A stretch of DNA of 64,000 nt. It comes from Orbus sasakiae. GTDB taxonomy: Bacteria; Pseudomonadota; Gammaproteobacteria; Enterobacterales; Orbaceae. Below are positions 8,755 to 17,430 of this stretch, piece by piece. The stretch lies in contig NZ_BAABHY010000001.1 of assembly GCF_039542345.1 (NCBI RefSeq), positions 496,001 to 560,000 of the forward strand, in the 5' to 3' direction. Position 1 is the first letter of the stretch, and every line of letters begins with the position of its first letter. The notes below the pieces were generated by a model, which saw only the letters and a list, made by a program, of their open reading frames with translations, searched no databases and was not told the DNA's origin. A program made the position numbers and the translations under genes.

Positions 8755-9330
8755 ATGAAAAAGAATATTTGTGTCTTTTGTGGCGCAAGCCACGGTAATA
8801 ATCCTGAATATCAGCTTTACGCACAGCAACTTGGTGAGCAGATCGCTAAACAAGGGCGGCGTTTAATTTATGGTGGTGGAAATAAAGGATTGATGGGCAC
8901 AATTGCAAATGCCGTATTAGCTAACGGTGGTGAAGTGATTGGTATTATTCCTGAACGTTTAGTCAAGGCAGAAACTGCTCACCATGGCATTACTCAGTTA
9001 GAAGTGGTTGCCGATATGCATATACGCAAAGCTCGCATGGCAGAACTTGCTGATGGTTTTATTGCCATGCCGGGTGGTTCAGGAACATTAGAAGAGATTT
9101 TTGAAATCTGGACTGGTGCTCAAATTGGCTATCATGAAAAACCAGTTGCACTTTATAACGTGATGAATTTTTGGCAGCCAATGCGCCAATTTTTGGAACA
9201 TGCGGTAAAAGAAGGCTTTATTCGTGAAAGCTTTTATCACACATTAATTGTGTCAGACGATCCTAAATTAATCTTAACTGAGATGGATCATTATGTCCCT
9301 AAAGATCTTGATCGTTGGATTAAGAAATAA
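8755..9330 (+). CDS. LOG-family nucleotide phosphoribohydrolase (TIGR00730 type)
   Basis: 191 aa, a single Rossmann-like domain. It shows the family hallmarks CVFCGASHG near the N-terminus, the nucleotide loop YGGGNKGLMGTIANAVL, and the catalytic PGGSGTLEEIFEIWT (about residues 106-120). LOG proteins cleave nucleoside 5'-monophosphates to base and ribose-5-phosphate; plant members release cytokinins. In bacteria the natural substrate is usually unknown. This is the short bacterial form, not the 454-aa PpnN type. It stands 33 bp before murJ and may share its transcript. Confidence 0.88.
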   Translation: MKKNICVFCGASHGNNPEYQLYAQQLGEQIAKQGRRLIYGGGNKGLMGTIANAVLANGGEVIGIIPERLVKAETAHHGITQLEVVADMHIRKARMAELADGFIAMPGGSGTLEEIFEIWTGAQIGYHEKPVALYNVMNFWQPMRQFLEHAVKEGFIRESFYHTLIVSDDPKLILTEMDHYVPKDLDRWIKK

Positions 9331-9363
9331 GTAATTTAAGCTATTTATACAAGGCTATATAAC

Positions 9364-10896
9364 ATGAACCTGCTTAAGTCGCTGGCCGCTGTCAGTTCGA
9401 TGACAATGATTTCTCGTGTACTTGGATTTATTCGCGATGCAATTATTGCAAGGTATTTTGGTGCAGGCATGGCAACCGATGCTTTTTTTGTCGCATTCAA
9501 ATTACCTAATTTATTACGCCGTATATTCGCTGAAGGGGCATTTTCTCAAGCTTTTGTACCGATTTTAGCAGAATATAAAAGCCAACAAGGCGAAGAGGCA
9601 ACACGCACTTTTATTGCTTATATTGCTGGGTTACTCACTTTAGTTCTTGCAATGGTTACCGCAATTGGGGTGATCGCAGCGCCCATTATTATTTTAATTA
9701 CCGCCCCAGGTTTTACCGAGCCAGTTGAAAAATTTGAATTAGCTGCCTTAATGCTGCGAATTACATTTCCTTATATCTTTTTAATTTCATTAGCGTCTTT
9801 AGCTGGCGCCATTTTAAATACTTGGAATCGTTTTTCAGTCCCCGCATTTGTGCCGACATTCCTGAATTTAAGTATGATTGGTTTTACACTCTTTGCGTCC
9901 CCTTATTTTAATCCGCCCATTTTATCATTAGCGGTTGCCGTCATCGTCGGCGGGATCTTACAGTTACTTTATCAACTGCCGTATCTTAAAAAAATTGGTA
10001 TGCTGGTATTACCGCGGTTAAATTTAAAAGATAGCGGTGTATGGCGAGTATTAAAACAGATGGGGCCGGCTATTTTAGGGGTGTCTGTTGGGCAAATTTC
10101 TTTGATTATTAATACGATTTTTGCGTCATTTTTAGTGACGGGATCGGTATCATGGATGTATTACGCTGACCGTCTCATGGAATTCCCATCGGGAGTGCTT
10201 GGGGTCGCATTAGGCACAATTTTGCTTCCATCGCTCTCAAGAAGTTTTTCAAAAGGTGACATAAAGCAATATTCAGAATTGTTAGATTGGGGATTACGGC
10301 TCTGCTTTTTGTTAGCTTTACCTAGCGCGGTGGCATTAGGGATTTTATCAAAACCACTGATTTCAACGCTGTTTGAATATGGTCAATTTACTGCATTAGA
10401 TAGTGACATGACTCAGCAAGCGTTGGTCGCTTATTCGGTGGGATTACTTGGCTTAATGTTAATTAAGGTTCTTGCTCCGGGTTTTTATTCACGGCAAGAT
10501 ATCAAAACGCCAGTCAAAATTGCGATTATGACGCTACTGTTAACACAAGTTATGAATTTGGCTTTTATTATTCCATTACGTCATGCTGGACTTGCATTGT
10601 CAATTAGTATTGCGGCGTGTTTTAATGCGGGTTTACTTTTTTGGCAATTAAGAAAAAAACAGTTATTCAAACCGCAAGCAGGCTGGTTCACTTTTATTGC
10701 AAAAATTATTATAGCCGTTATGATGATGTCAATTGTGCTATGGCTAGGTAGTGAACTGTTACCTAATTGGTCAACCGGTAGCATGTTATCAAGAATGAGT
10801 CGATTGTTATTAGTGGTTGTTGCAGGTATCATTGCTTATTTTGGCACGTTAACGCTTTTAGGATTCAAGTTAAGGCAGCTGATAAAGCGAATTTAA
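9364..10896 (+). CDS. murJ: MurJ (MviN), lipid II flippase
   Basis: 510 aa, almost entirely hydrophobic, with about 14 membrane helices. The N-terminal signature is strong (MTMISRVLGFIRDAIIARYF, then GAGMATDAFFVAFKLPNLLRR), including conserved Arg residues lining the cavity. GAFSQAFVPIL is also present. MurJ flips lipid II across the inner membrane for peptidoglycan synthesis and is essential in enteric bacteria. Length matches E. coli (511 aa). Confidence 0.96.
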   Translation: MNLLKSLAAVSSMTMISRVLGFIRDAIIARYFGAGMATDAFFVAFKLPNLLRRIFAEGAFSQAFVPILAEYKSQQGEEATRTFIAYIAGLLTLVLAMVTAIGVIAAPIIILITAPGFTEPVEKFELAALMLRITFPYIFLISLASLAGAILNTWNRFSVPAFVPTFLNLSMIGFTLFASPYFNPPILSLAVAVIVGGILQLLYQLPYLKKIGMLVLPRLNLKDSGVWRVLKQMGPAILGVSVGQISLIINTIFASFLVTGSVSWMYYADRLMEFPSGVLGVALGTILLPSLSRSFSKGDIKQYSELLDWGLRLCFLLALPSAVALGILSKPLISTLFEYGQFTALDSDMTQQALVAYSVGLLGLMLIKVLAPGFYSRQDIKTPVKIAIMTLLLTQVMNLAFIIPLRHAGLALSISIAACFNAGLLFWQLRKKQLFKPQAGWFTFIAKIIIAVMMMSIVLWLGSELLPNWSTGSMLSRMSRLLLVVVAGIIAYFGTLTLLGFKLRQLIKRI

Positions 10897-10918
10897 TAAT
10901 AAATAGAAAGGTAAAACA

Positions 10919-11884
10919 ATGAAGGCCTCTTTTTTTAAATTACCCTTAATTTTTACGTTGGCGTATGCGTTAATTTCGGTTGTTCTTAGCTTTATGTATA
11001 CAGGATTAATGCGCGATGAAATTGATGTTAGTTTCATGTTTGATAACATCATTTTTTCGGTTTTTTATTATAGTATACCGGAATATTTATGGATGATCTT
11101 TATATCGGCACTTGCCTTAAATCGTTGTCACGCTTATTGTGCAAGTAGCAAGAATATTATCACACTGATAGCTGTGGCGCTTGTCGTTGTAGTGGTCATT
11201 TATCTATTTTATCAATTCGTTGCCGCCGCGTTATTTGAATCGATGGCGACTTATAATGCTTATTATTTTTTTGATTTAACTTACCTCAGTTATCGTATTA
11301 TTACAGATAGTGCGCTCTATATAATCAGCGGTTTAATGACGTATTTTGGTATATTGAGTTTACAACAGACTTTGGATAAAGAAGACACAGGCTTTACAAG
11401 ATGGACAGAACAAAGTAATAAAATTCATTTAATTTTATTTATGGTTCTTTTCACATTTGCCTGTTGTGCAATTTTAATTTTGTTTACTGTTTCTATTCCA
11501 GATATGTATTTTTTTGGTGATAATGTCACCATTTTTACTTATTTTGTAGTAATGATAATCATTGCTGCCGTTGTATTTTTATTGATTAAAAATCGATTTA
11601 CTCATCGCTTTAATTCATTGCAAACTGATCGTATTGTTAAATGCGCTGTGTTGTGTGTTATCCTGACTACGTTGGTGAGTATTGTTATCATGATAGCAAC
11701 ATTATTTTTGATATTTATTGGTTTCTTTGATTCTTATGAGATCATTAATTTTCATTTTTTTGAGATAATTCATGTGATCCTTTTCGTTAGTATAGTGTTA
11801 CAAGTCATGTGCTCGGTATGGATTATACGAGCCATAACAGCAAAATATTTTGCGATTCCTTATAATTCAAGCACGGTATATTAG
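10919..11884 (+). CDS. Unknown membrane protein with about eight helices
   Basis: 321 aa; I do not recognise a family. Hydrophobic segments lie at roughly residues 7-28, 43-67, 78-105, 115-150, 169-193, 204-224, 240-272 and 280-306, joined by short loops with few charges. There is no signal peptide cleavage site, soluble domain or catalytic motif. The ribosome site aaagg precedes the ATG. The gene starts 22 bp after murJ and ends 33 bp before dnaB, so it is probably transcribed with one or both. It is markedly AT-rich and high in Ile, Phe, Leu and Tyr. It could be a transporter-like or regulatory membrane protein, but nothing in the sequence decides this. Confidence 0.75.
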   Translation: MKASFFKLPLIFTLAYALISVVLSFMYTGLMRDEIDVSFMFDNIIFSVFYYSIPEYLWMIFISALALNRCHAYCASSKNIITLIAVALVVVVVIYLFYQFVAAALFESMATYNAYYFFDLTYLSYRIITDSALYIISGLMTYFGILSLQQTLDKEDTGFTRWTEQSNKIHLILFMVLFTFACCAILILFTVSIPDMYFFGDNVTIFTYFVVMIIIAAVVFLLIKNRFTHRFNSLQTDRIVKCAVLCVILTTLVSIVIMIATLFLIFIGFFDSYEIINFHFFEIIHVILFVSIVLQVMCSVWIIRAITAKYFAIPYNSSTVY

Positions 11885-11917
11885 TGTAAAATGATTCAAA
11901 ATTTGATGTGATTTAAA

Positions 11918-13321
11918 ATGGCAAATAAACCCAATAAACCAATTAAACAAGATAAAGCGGTACAAAGCTTAAAGGTTCCACCGCATTCAATTGAAGCAGA
12001 ACAAGCAGTACTTGGCAGTCTAATGATTGATAATCAGCGCTGGGATCGTGTGTCTGAAGCAATTACTGATCGCGATTTTTACTCTCGCCATCATCAGCTC
12101 ATCTTTGCCGAGATGCAAAATTTAGTCACTAAAGGTGTACCGATTGACTTAATCACATTATCTGAAAGTCTTGAAAGTAAAGACTTATTAAGTGATGTGG
12201 GTGGGTTCGCTTATTTAGCTGAGCTTTCAAAAAACACCCCAAGCGCAATTAATGTGGTTGCCTATACGGATATTATTCGTCAACAAGCCATATTACGTGA
12301 ATTAATCAGCTCCTCAAATGAAATAGCAGATAACTGTTATGCGACAGAGGGGCGTAGTAGTGAAGATATTCTTGATTTAGCTGAAACAAAAATTTTCCAA
12401 ATTGCAGAGCATCGTGTTAAGCAAGGTGTTGGTCCTAAAAGTGTGACACTGGTATTGGAAGATACCGTTGCCAAAATTGAAGAACTGTTCCAAAAACCTC
12501 ATGATGGTGTGACTGGTGTATCCACTGGCTTTATTGATTTAGACAAAAAAACCGCAGGTCTACAACGTTCGGATCTTATTATTGTCGCCGCAAGGCCTTC
12601 AATGGGGAAAACGACCTTTGCCATGAACTTATGCGAGAATGCGGCAATGATGCAAGAAAAGCCCGTTCTCATATTCAGTTTAGAGATGCCAGCTGAACAA
12701 ATTATGATGCGTATGCTCGCATCATTATCGCGCGTTGATCAAACTAAAATCAGAACCGGGCAACTTGATGATAATGACTGGGCGCGTATTTCAAGTACAA
12801 TGGGAATCTTACTTGAAAAGAAAAACATGTATATTGATGACTCATCGGGGTTGACCCCAATGGAACTGCGTTCCCGTGCAAGACGAATTTACCGTGAACA
12901 TGGCGGTATCAGTATGATCATGGTCGACTACTTACAATTAATGCGTGTGCCTAATATGAGTGAAAACCGAACGCTTGAAATTGCAGAAATTTCACGTTCA
13001 TTAAAAGCGCTAGCCAAAGAATTACAAGTACCTGTGGTTGCGTTGTCACAGTTAAACCGAAGTTTGGAACAACGTGCAGATAAGCGACCGGTTAACTCTG
13101 ACCTTCGTGAGTCAGGCTCGATTGAGCAAGATGCTGACGTTATTATGTTTATCTATCGTGATGAAGTCTACAACGAAGCATCAGAACAAAAAGGCATTGC
13201 CGAAATTATCTTAGGTAAACAGCGTAATGGTCCAATTGGTAAAGTACGTTTAAAATTCCAAGGGCAATGGTCGCGATTTGATAATTATGCCAATTCGGCT
13301 GATTATTTTGATGATGAATAG
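11918..13321 (+). CDS. dnaB: DnaB, replicative DNA helicase
   Basis: 467 aa. The N-terminal DnaB domain (PPHSIEAEQAVLGSLMID) is followed by a linker helix and the RecA-like C-terminal helicase domain. That domain has Walker A ARPSMGKTTFAMN (about 225-237), Walker B MIMVDYLQLM, and the DLRESGSIEQDADVIMFIYR arginine-finger region. It unwinds DNA at the replication fork as a hexamer loaded by DnaC or an equivalent. No intein or truncation. Length equals the usual 470 aa. Confidence 0.97.
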   Translation: MANKPNKPIKQDKAVQSLKVPPHSIEAEQAVLGSLMIDNQRWDRVSEAITDRDFYSRHHQLIFAEMQNLVTKGVPIDLITLSESLESKDLLSDVGGFAYLAELSKNTPSAINVVAYTDIIRQQAILRELISSSNEIADNCYATEGRSSEDILDLAETKIFQIAEHRVKQGVGPKSVTLVLEDTVAKIEELFQKPHDGVTGVSTGFIDLDKKTAGLQRSDLIIVAARPSMGKTTFAMNLCENAAMMQEKPVLIFSLEMPAEQIMMRMLASLSRVDQTKIRTGQLDDNDWARISSTMGILLEKKNMYIDDSSGLTPMELRSRARRIYREHGGISMIMVDYLQLMRVPNMSENRTLEIAEISRSLKALAKELQVPVVALSQLNRSLEQRADKRPVNSDLRESGSIEQDADVIMFIYRDEVYNEASEQKGIAEIILGKQRNGPIGKVRLKFQGQWSRFDNYANSADYFDDE

Positions 13322-13366
13322 TTTTATTAAAATTAATACGTTAAAAGTAAAAGAGAGTCTAACCGT

Positions 13367-14215
13367 ATGTTAAACCAAATTAAAGCAATGATACAGTATC
13401 TACTACCCAAGCAATTATTAACCGTGATGTTTGGTTGGCTTGCCAGTAAACAACTTGGTTTTTTAACCACTTGGATGATTAAAGGTTTTATTAAATTATA
13501 CCGTATCGATATGGATGAAGCGAAATTCGAAAAAGCAGAATCATACAAAACGTTTAATGATTTTTTTGCCCGTGAGCTTGACGATGATGCAAGACCTATT
13601 GACAGTGCTGACAACAGCATTGTGATGCCAGCTGATGGTGTGATCAGCCAATTTGGTACAATCCAAGATAATGTATTATTGCAAGCTAAAGGGCATATTT
13701 ATAGCCTTGAATCGTTGGTTGCATGTCATCCTCAAATGATTGAGTTTTTTAAAAATGGTTCATATGTCACCACGTATTTAGCGCCAAGTAACTACCATCG
13801 TTTTCATACGCCGTGCAAAGGGACATTAAAAGAGATGGTTTATGTTCCAGGCTCATTATTTTCTGTTAATAAAGCAACAACTGAAAATATTCCTAATATT
13901 TTTGCTCGTAACGAACGTGTTATCTGCTTATTTGAAACTGAATTTGGGCCAGTTGCACAAATTTTGGTTGGTGCAACGATTGTGGGTAGCATTGAAACCA
14001 AATGGGAAGGCGTGGTTACTCCTCCTCGTGATGGTGTCATGAAGCGTTGGATTTATGACAATGATGTTCAGGTTGAAAAAGGCGAAGATATGGGATGCTT
14101 TAAATTAGGTTCAACGGTGATCACATTATTTGCTTCAAATAGTATCCAATTTGTACCAAGCCTTAAAGAGGGCACGATTGCCAAAGTGGGTCAAAAAATG
14201 GCAGAAAGGATCTAA
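13367..14215 (+). CDS. psd: Psd, phosphatidylserine decarboxylase proenzyme
   Basis: 282 aa. The self-cleavage motif LGST is at residues 247-250, so Ser249 becomes the pyruvoyl cofactor and the protein splits into beta and alpha subunits. Other conserved segments are FFARELDDDARPID, MPADGVISQFG and the His region YHRFHTP. It converts phosphatidylserine to phosphatidylethanolamine at the inner membrane. The substrate-making enzyme pssA is also in this window, on the minus strand near 44-45 kb. It ends 3 bp before mscM, as in enteric psd-mscM operons. Confidence 0.96.
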   Translation: MLNQIKAMIQYLLPKQLLTVMFGWLASKQLGFLTTWMIKGFIKLYRIDMDEAKFEKAESYKTFNDFFARELDDDARPIDSADNSIVMPADGVISQFGTIQDNVLLQAKGHIYSLESLVACHPQMIEFFKNGSYVTTYLAPSNYHRFHTPCKGTLKEMVYVPGSLFSVNKATTENIPNIFARNERVICLFETEFGPVAQILVGATIVGSIETKWEGVVTPPRDGVMKRWIYDNDVQVEKGEDMGCFKLGSTVITLFASNSIQFVPSLKEGTIAKVGQKMAERI

Positions 14216-14218
14216 ATC

Positions 14219-16870
14219 ATGTCATTGCGTAATCAGATAAGCTCAGTATTGATCAGTTTTCTTTTATTATTTTCACTTGCTAGCTATGCCGATGAATCGA
14301 CGGTTGTTATCGAAAATAATGATGATTTACTCAATGTGATTACGCAACTGACGACACAAAATAGTGAGCTACGTGAGAATATCACTAATCAAAAATCACA
14401 AGTGCAATTAATTAATGATGAACAAAATACCATATCATCACAAATTAAACATGTGCAAAACACATTAGCAACACTTGATGAACAAGGTGAGTGGTTAAGT
14501 TTTTCAACGGCGTTAGGTGAAACGCTACGCCAGCAACTATTACGTTTACCTGAAAAACCTAAGTCTCAAACACTCGATGCCAATATTGCAGAAGCCAAAG
14601 TATTGCAACTGAGCTATAACACGCAATTAGATAATCTTAATGATTACCCGTCACTGATTAATTTAACCCTTGATAATAGCCAGTTAATTCAATACCGGAG
14701 ATTATTGCGTGAACAAAGTGAATTGTTAAAAACACTCGTTTCTGGCTGTGACACGATTATCTTAGAGTTAACAAAACTTAAAATTGCCAATAAACAGCTG
14801 ATTAATGCAATTGATGATGTGAATGAAGCTGCTCACCGTTATTTTTTCTGGGTAGCGGATGTGAATCCCGTCAGCACCTCTTATCCAGTAGCTTTGGCGA
14901 AAGATGTGGTATTTGTCGTCTTTTCAGTTGATACCTTATCACAATTGTATAGTGCGACGATTGAGATTGTCCAAACGCCACAAACCTTATTATTGCTCAT
15001 TTTTGCTGTTATTTTAGTTGTTACGCATTTTAAAAGTAAATCTAAGTATCACCAATACCTGCAAAAAACGTCATCGCGGGTGGGCAAGGTCACGCAAGAT
15101 AGTTTTTCTATCACCATGCGTGTTGTGGTGTATTCATTGCTAATGGCACTACCTATCCCAATATTATGGGGCATTATTGGTTATGCGCTGCAAGCTGATT
15201 GGGATTATCCTGTTGCAGTTGCCTTTGGGTATGGGGTTAACGCTGCCGCGCCAATTTTGTGGGTGTTTATGATCAGTGCCCAGTTTGCGTCACCGAATGG
15301 CCTATTTATTACGCATTTCGGTTGGCCAATTCAACGTGTGCGTTCTGCCATGAAATATTACCAATTGTCCGTATGGGTTGTGATTCCACTTGTGATGATT
15401 GTGATGAGTTTTGATCAATACAATAATCGACAGTTTGCCCCAACAATTGGGCGGTTTTGCTTTATTTTACTCTGCTTTGCCCTTGTTTTTATGACGAATG
15501 CGATTCACCGTGCTGGCGTACCGTTGTATATTGATAAAAAAGGTTCGGGAGATAACCTGCTTAGCCGTATTTTGTGGATCATTTTACTGAGTGCGCCGTG
15601 GGTTGCCATTGTGGCAGCGTGCTTAGGTTACCTATCAACAGCACAAGTCTTATTGGGTCGACTGGAAGCATCCGTCGTAATTTGGTTAGCACTACTGGTG
15701 ATTTACTTTATGATCCGTCGCTGGATGTGGATTCAGCGGCGCCGTATTGAATTTGAACGAGCCAAACAACGACGTATAGAAAGGCTCGCACAGCGCAGTA
15801 AAGCCGAAGAAGAAACGGGCAATAACCAAAATACAACAACGAATTCAGCCGATAATGTTGAAGAGCCAGTGATTGATCTCGATACCATCAGCTCACAATC
15901 ACTCCATTTAGTTCGTTCGATTATTGTGATGGTTGCCTTAATTAGCATGATTTTATTATGGTCTGAACTGCATTCAGCATTTGCTTTCATGGATAACATT
16001 AAACTATGGGGCACTAAATCCGTCATTAATGGCGTTGAGATTGAACAGTATATCTCTCTGAGTTCTGTGTTTATCGCCATTTTGGTAATGACCATTACGA
16101 TTCAATTGGTTAAAAATTTACCGGCACTGCTCGAATTGGGCATTTTACAGCATTTAGATTTAGCCCCCGGAACGGGATATGCAATTTCAACAATTAGCAA
16201 ATACATTATTTTGATGATTGGCTGCATGATTGGTTTCTCCTTTATTGGGATCGATTGGTCTAAAATTCAGTGGCTGATTGCAGCATTGGGTGTCGGACTT
16301 GGTTTTGGTTTACAAGAGATCTTCGCTAACTTTATTTCGGGTCTAATCATGTTATTTGAAAAGCCCGTGCGAATCGGTGATACAGTCACAATCCGTGATT
16401 TAACAGGGACGATTACTAAAATCAATACTCGTGCCACAACCATCGTTGACTGGGATCGTAAAGAAATTGTGATGCCCAATAAAGCGTTTGTCACCGAACA
16501 GCTTGTCAACTGGTCTTTATCTGATGCCATTACACGTATTGTTTTAACGATCCCTGCCACAATGGATGCCAATAGCCATTTAGTGATCGATATTCTTAAG
16601 CGTGTCGCGAAAGAGTGTGAATATGTGCTTGATGATCCAGAGCCGCAAGTGTTCCTTGTGGATATTCAAGAGGGCATTCAACTTTATGAGTTGCGAGTCT
16701 TTGCACAAGAGATGATGCATCGCATGCCTTTGCGCAGTGAAATTCAGCAATTAATTATTGAAGAATATCATAAGCATAATCTTAAATTGCCTTTCCCGCC
16801 ATTGCAAACAAATTTAGAAGCATTAGGCCGCAAAAGTGGACGACGTACTTATACCGTGGGTACGGTATAA
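14219..16870 (+). CDS. mscM: MscM-like mechanosensitive channel (YjeP family, MscS superfamily)
   Basis: 883 aa. A signal peptide (MSLRNQISSVLISFLLLFSLASYA) precedes a periplasmic coiled-coil region to about residue 250. Many membrane helices follow, interrupted by a charged cytoplasmic loop (about 505-545, rich in Arg, Lys and Glu). The C-terminal MscS core contains the pore helix LGVGLGFGLQEIFANFISGL and the beta domain FEKPVRIGDTVTIRDLTGTI. It opens under membrane tension to release solutes. It is about 220 residues shorter than E. coli MscM (1107 aa), the shortening being in the periplasmic part. The partnership with psd is conserved. Confidence 0.9.
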   Translation: MSLRNQISSVLISFLLLFSLASYADESTVVIENNDDLLNVITQLTTQNSELRENITNQKSQVQLINDEQNTISSQIKHVQNTLATLDEQGEWLSFSTALGETLRQQLLRLPEKPKSQTLDANIAEAKVLQLSYNTQLDNLNDYPSLINLTLDNSQLIQYRRLLREQSELLKTLVSGCDTIILELTKLKIANKQLINAIDDVNEAAHRYFFWVADVNPVSTSYPVALAKDVVFVVFSVDTLSQLYSATIEIVQTPQTLLLLIFAVILVVTHFKSKSKYHQYLQKTSSRVGKVTQDSFSITMRVVVYSLLMALPIPILWGIIGYALQADWDYPVAVAFGYGVNAAAPILWVFMISAQFASPNGLFITHFGWPIQRVRSAMKYYQLSVWVVIPLVMIVMSFDQYNNRQFAPTIGRFCFILLCFALVFMTNAIHRAGVPLYIDKKGSGDNLLSRILWIILLSAPWVAIVAACLGYLSTAQVLLGRLEASVVIWLALLVIYFMIRRWMWIQRRRIEFERAKQRRIERLAQRSKAEEETGNNQNTTTNSADNVEEPVIDLDTISSQSLHLVRSIIVMVALISMILLWSELHSAFAFMDNIKLWGTKSVINGVEIEQYISLSSVFIAILVMTITIQLVKNLPALLELGILQHLDLAPGTGYAISTISKYIILMIGCMIGFSFIGIDWSKIQWLIAALGVGLGFGLQEIFANFISGLIMLFEKPVRIGDTVTIRDLTGTITKINTRATTIVDWDRKEIVMPNKAFVTEQLVNWSLSDAITRIVLTIPATMDANSHLVIDILKRVAKECEYVLDDPEPQVFLVDIQEGIQLYELRVFAQEMMHRMPLRSEIQQLIIEEYHKHNLKLPFPPLQTNLEALGRKSGRRTYTVGTV

Positions 16871-17054
16871 ACCGTCTTATTGATTATACATAATGCTTGT
16901 TTGGATTAATTTGATTATTCATCACATCAGTGACATCGAAATAAGCAAATATCAGTTCACGATTTTTTAAAGTTTTGATCCCGTCGTACTGTTGATTAAA
17001 TTAACGTTGAAAATGGTTAGCAATATCAATATATCGTCATTTACTGGTCATATG

Positions 17055-17083
17055 TTGCACTATGTAATAAAACGCAATACAAT
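17055..17083 (+). promoter_or_regulatory. Sigma-70 promoter upstream of the repeat-controlled adhesin
   Basis: TTGCAC, exactly 17 bases, TACAAT. Transcription would begin near 17090, giving a leader of about 95 nt that reaches the ribosome site (aagaggg) and ATG at 17186. No other gene lies between, so the promoter most likely serves that ATG. Confidence 0.6.
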
Positions 17084-17185
17084 ATCTGGCGCTAAAATAC
17101 GCCACGTTAGTCATGCTAGCGTCGAATGAAAACTAAAAAATTATTTTTATAAAACAAATAATTAACTATAAAAAAAGAGGGAAAC

Positions 17186-17299
17186 ATGGTAAAATATGGT
17201 AATAAAGCAGGCAGCAGGCAGCAGGCAGCAGGCAGCAGGCAGCAGGCAGCAGGCAGCAGGCAGCAGGCAGCAGGCAGCAGGCAGCAGGCAGCACATTAA
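17186..17299 (+). other. Translation-initiation region of the adhesin, now reading into a stop (phase-OFF leader)
   Basis: An ATG with a good purine-rich ribosome site (aagaggg, 5-6 bases away) starts MVKYGNK and enters the heptanucleotide repeat. There it reads as four copies of AGSRQQA (7 codons from three 7-bp units each), then Ala-His and a TAA at 17297. The peptide is 37 aa. The long adhesin frame downstream is open right through the repeat but in another frame, with a TAA (17203) closing it upstream. Adding one 7-bp unit, or removing two, would join this ATG to the long frame and give a protein of about 568 aa (13 units). Confidence 0.65.
17207..17293. repeat. Heptanucleotide tandem repeat, (GCAGGCA)12 plus GCA
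   Basis: Twelve perfect copies of a 7-bp unit plus three bases. The unit has no T, so no frame can be stopped inside it. Because 7 is not a multiple of 3, each gain or loss of a unit shifts the frame of everything downstream. Perfect repeats of this length are prone to slipped-strand mispairing. The array is far more GC-rich than its surroundings. The count could also be affected by sequencing or assembly. Confidence 0.97.
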
Positions 17300-17430
17300 A
17301 TTTTAATAACACCGTTATTAATGACAACGGTGGTGTAAATACATCTTCATTCAATTCACATTCATTATCAAATTTTCATTCACATATTATTCAATCCCCA
17401 TCTACAAACCGAAGTTTATCAGCCACTGCA

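Noticed and set aside
17207..17293. CRISPR-like array
   Set aside because: The unit is only 7 bp, copies are directly joined with no spacers, and no cas gene is present. It is a simple-sequence repeat.
17166..17354. Minus-strand frame with repeated CCLLPAA
   Set aside because: It is only the reverse reading of the T-free heptanucleotide array, with no ribosome site or family match.
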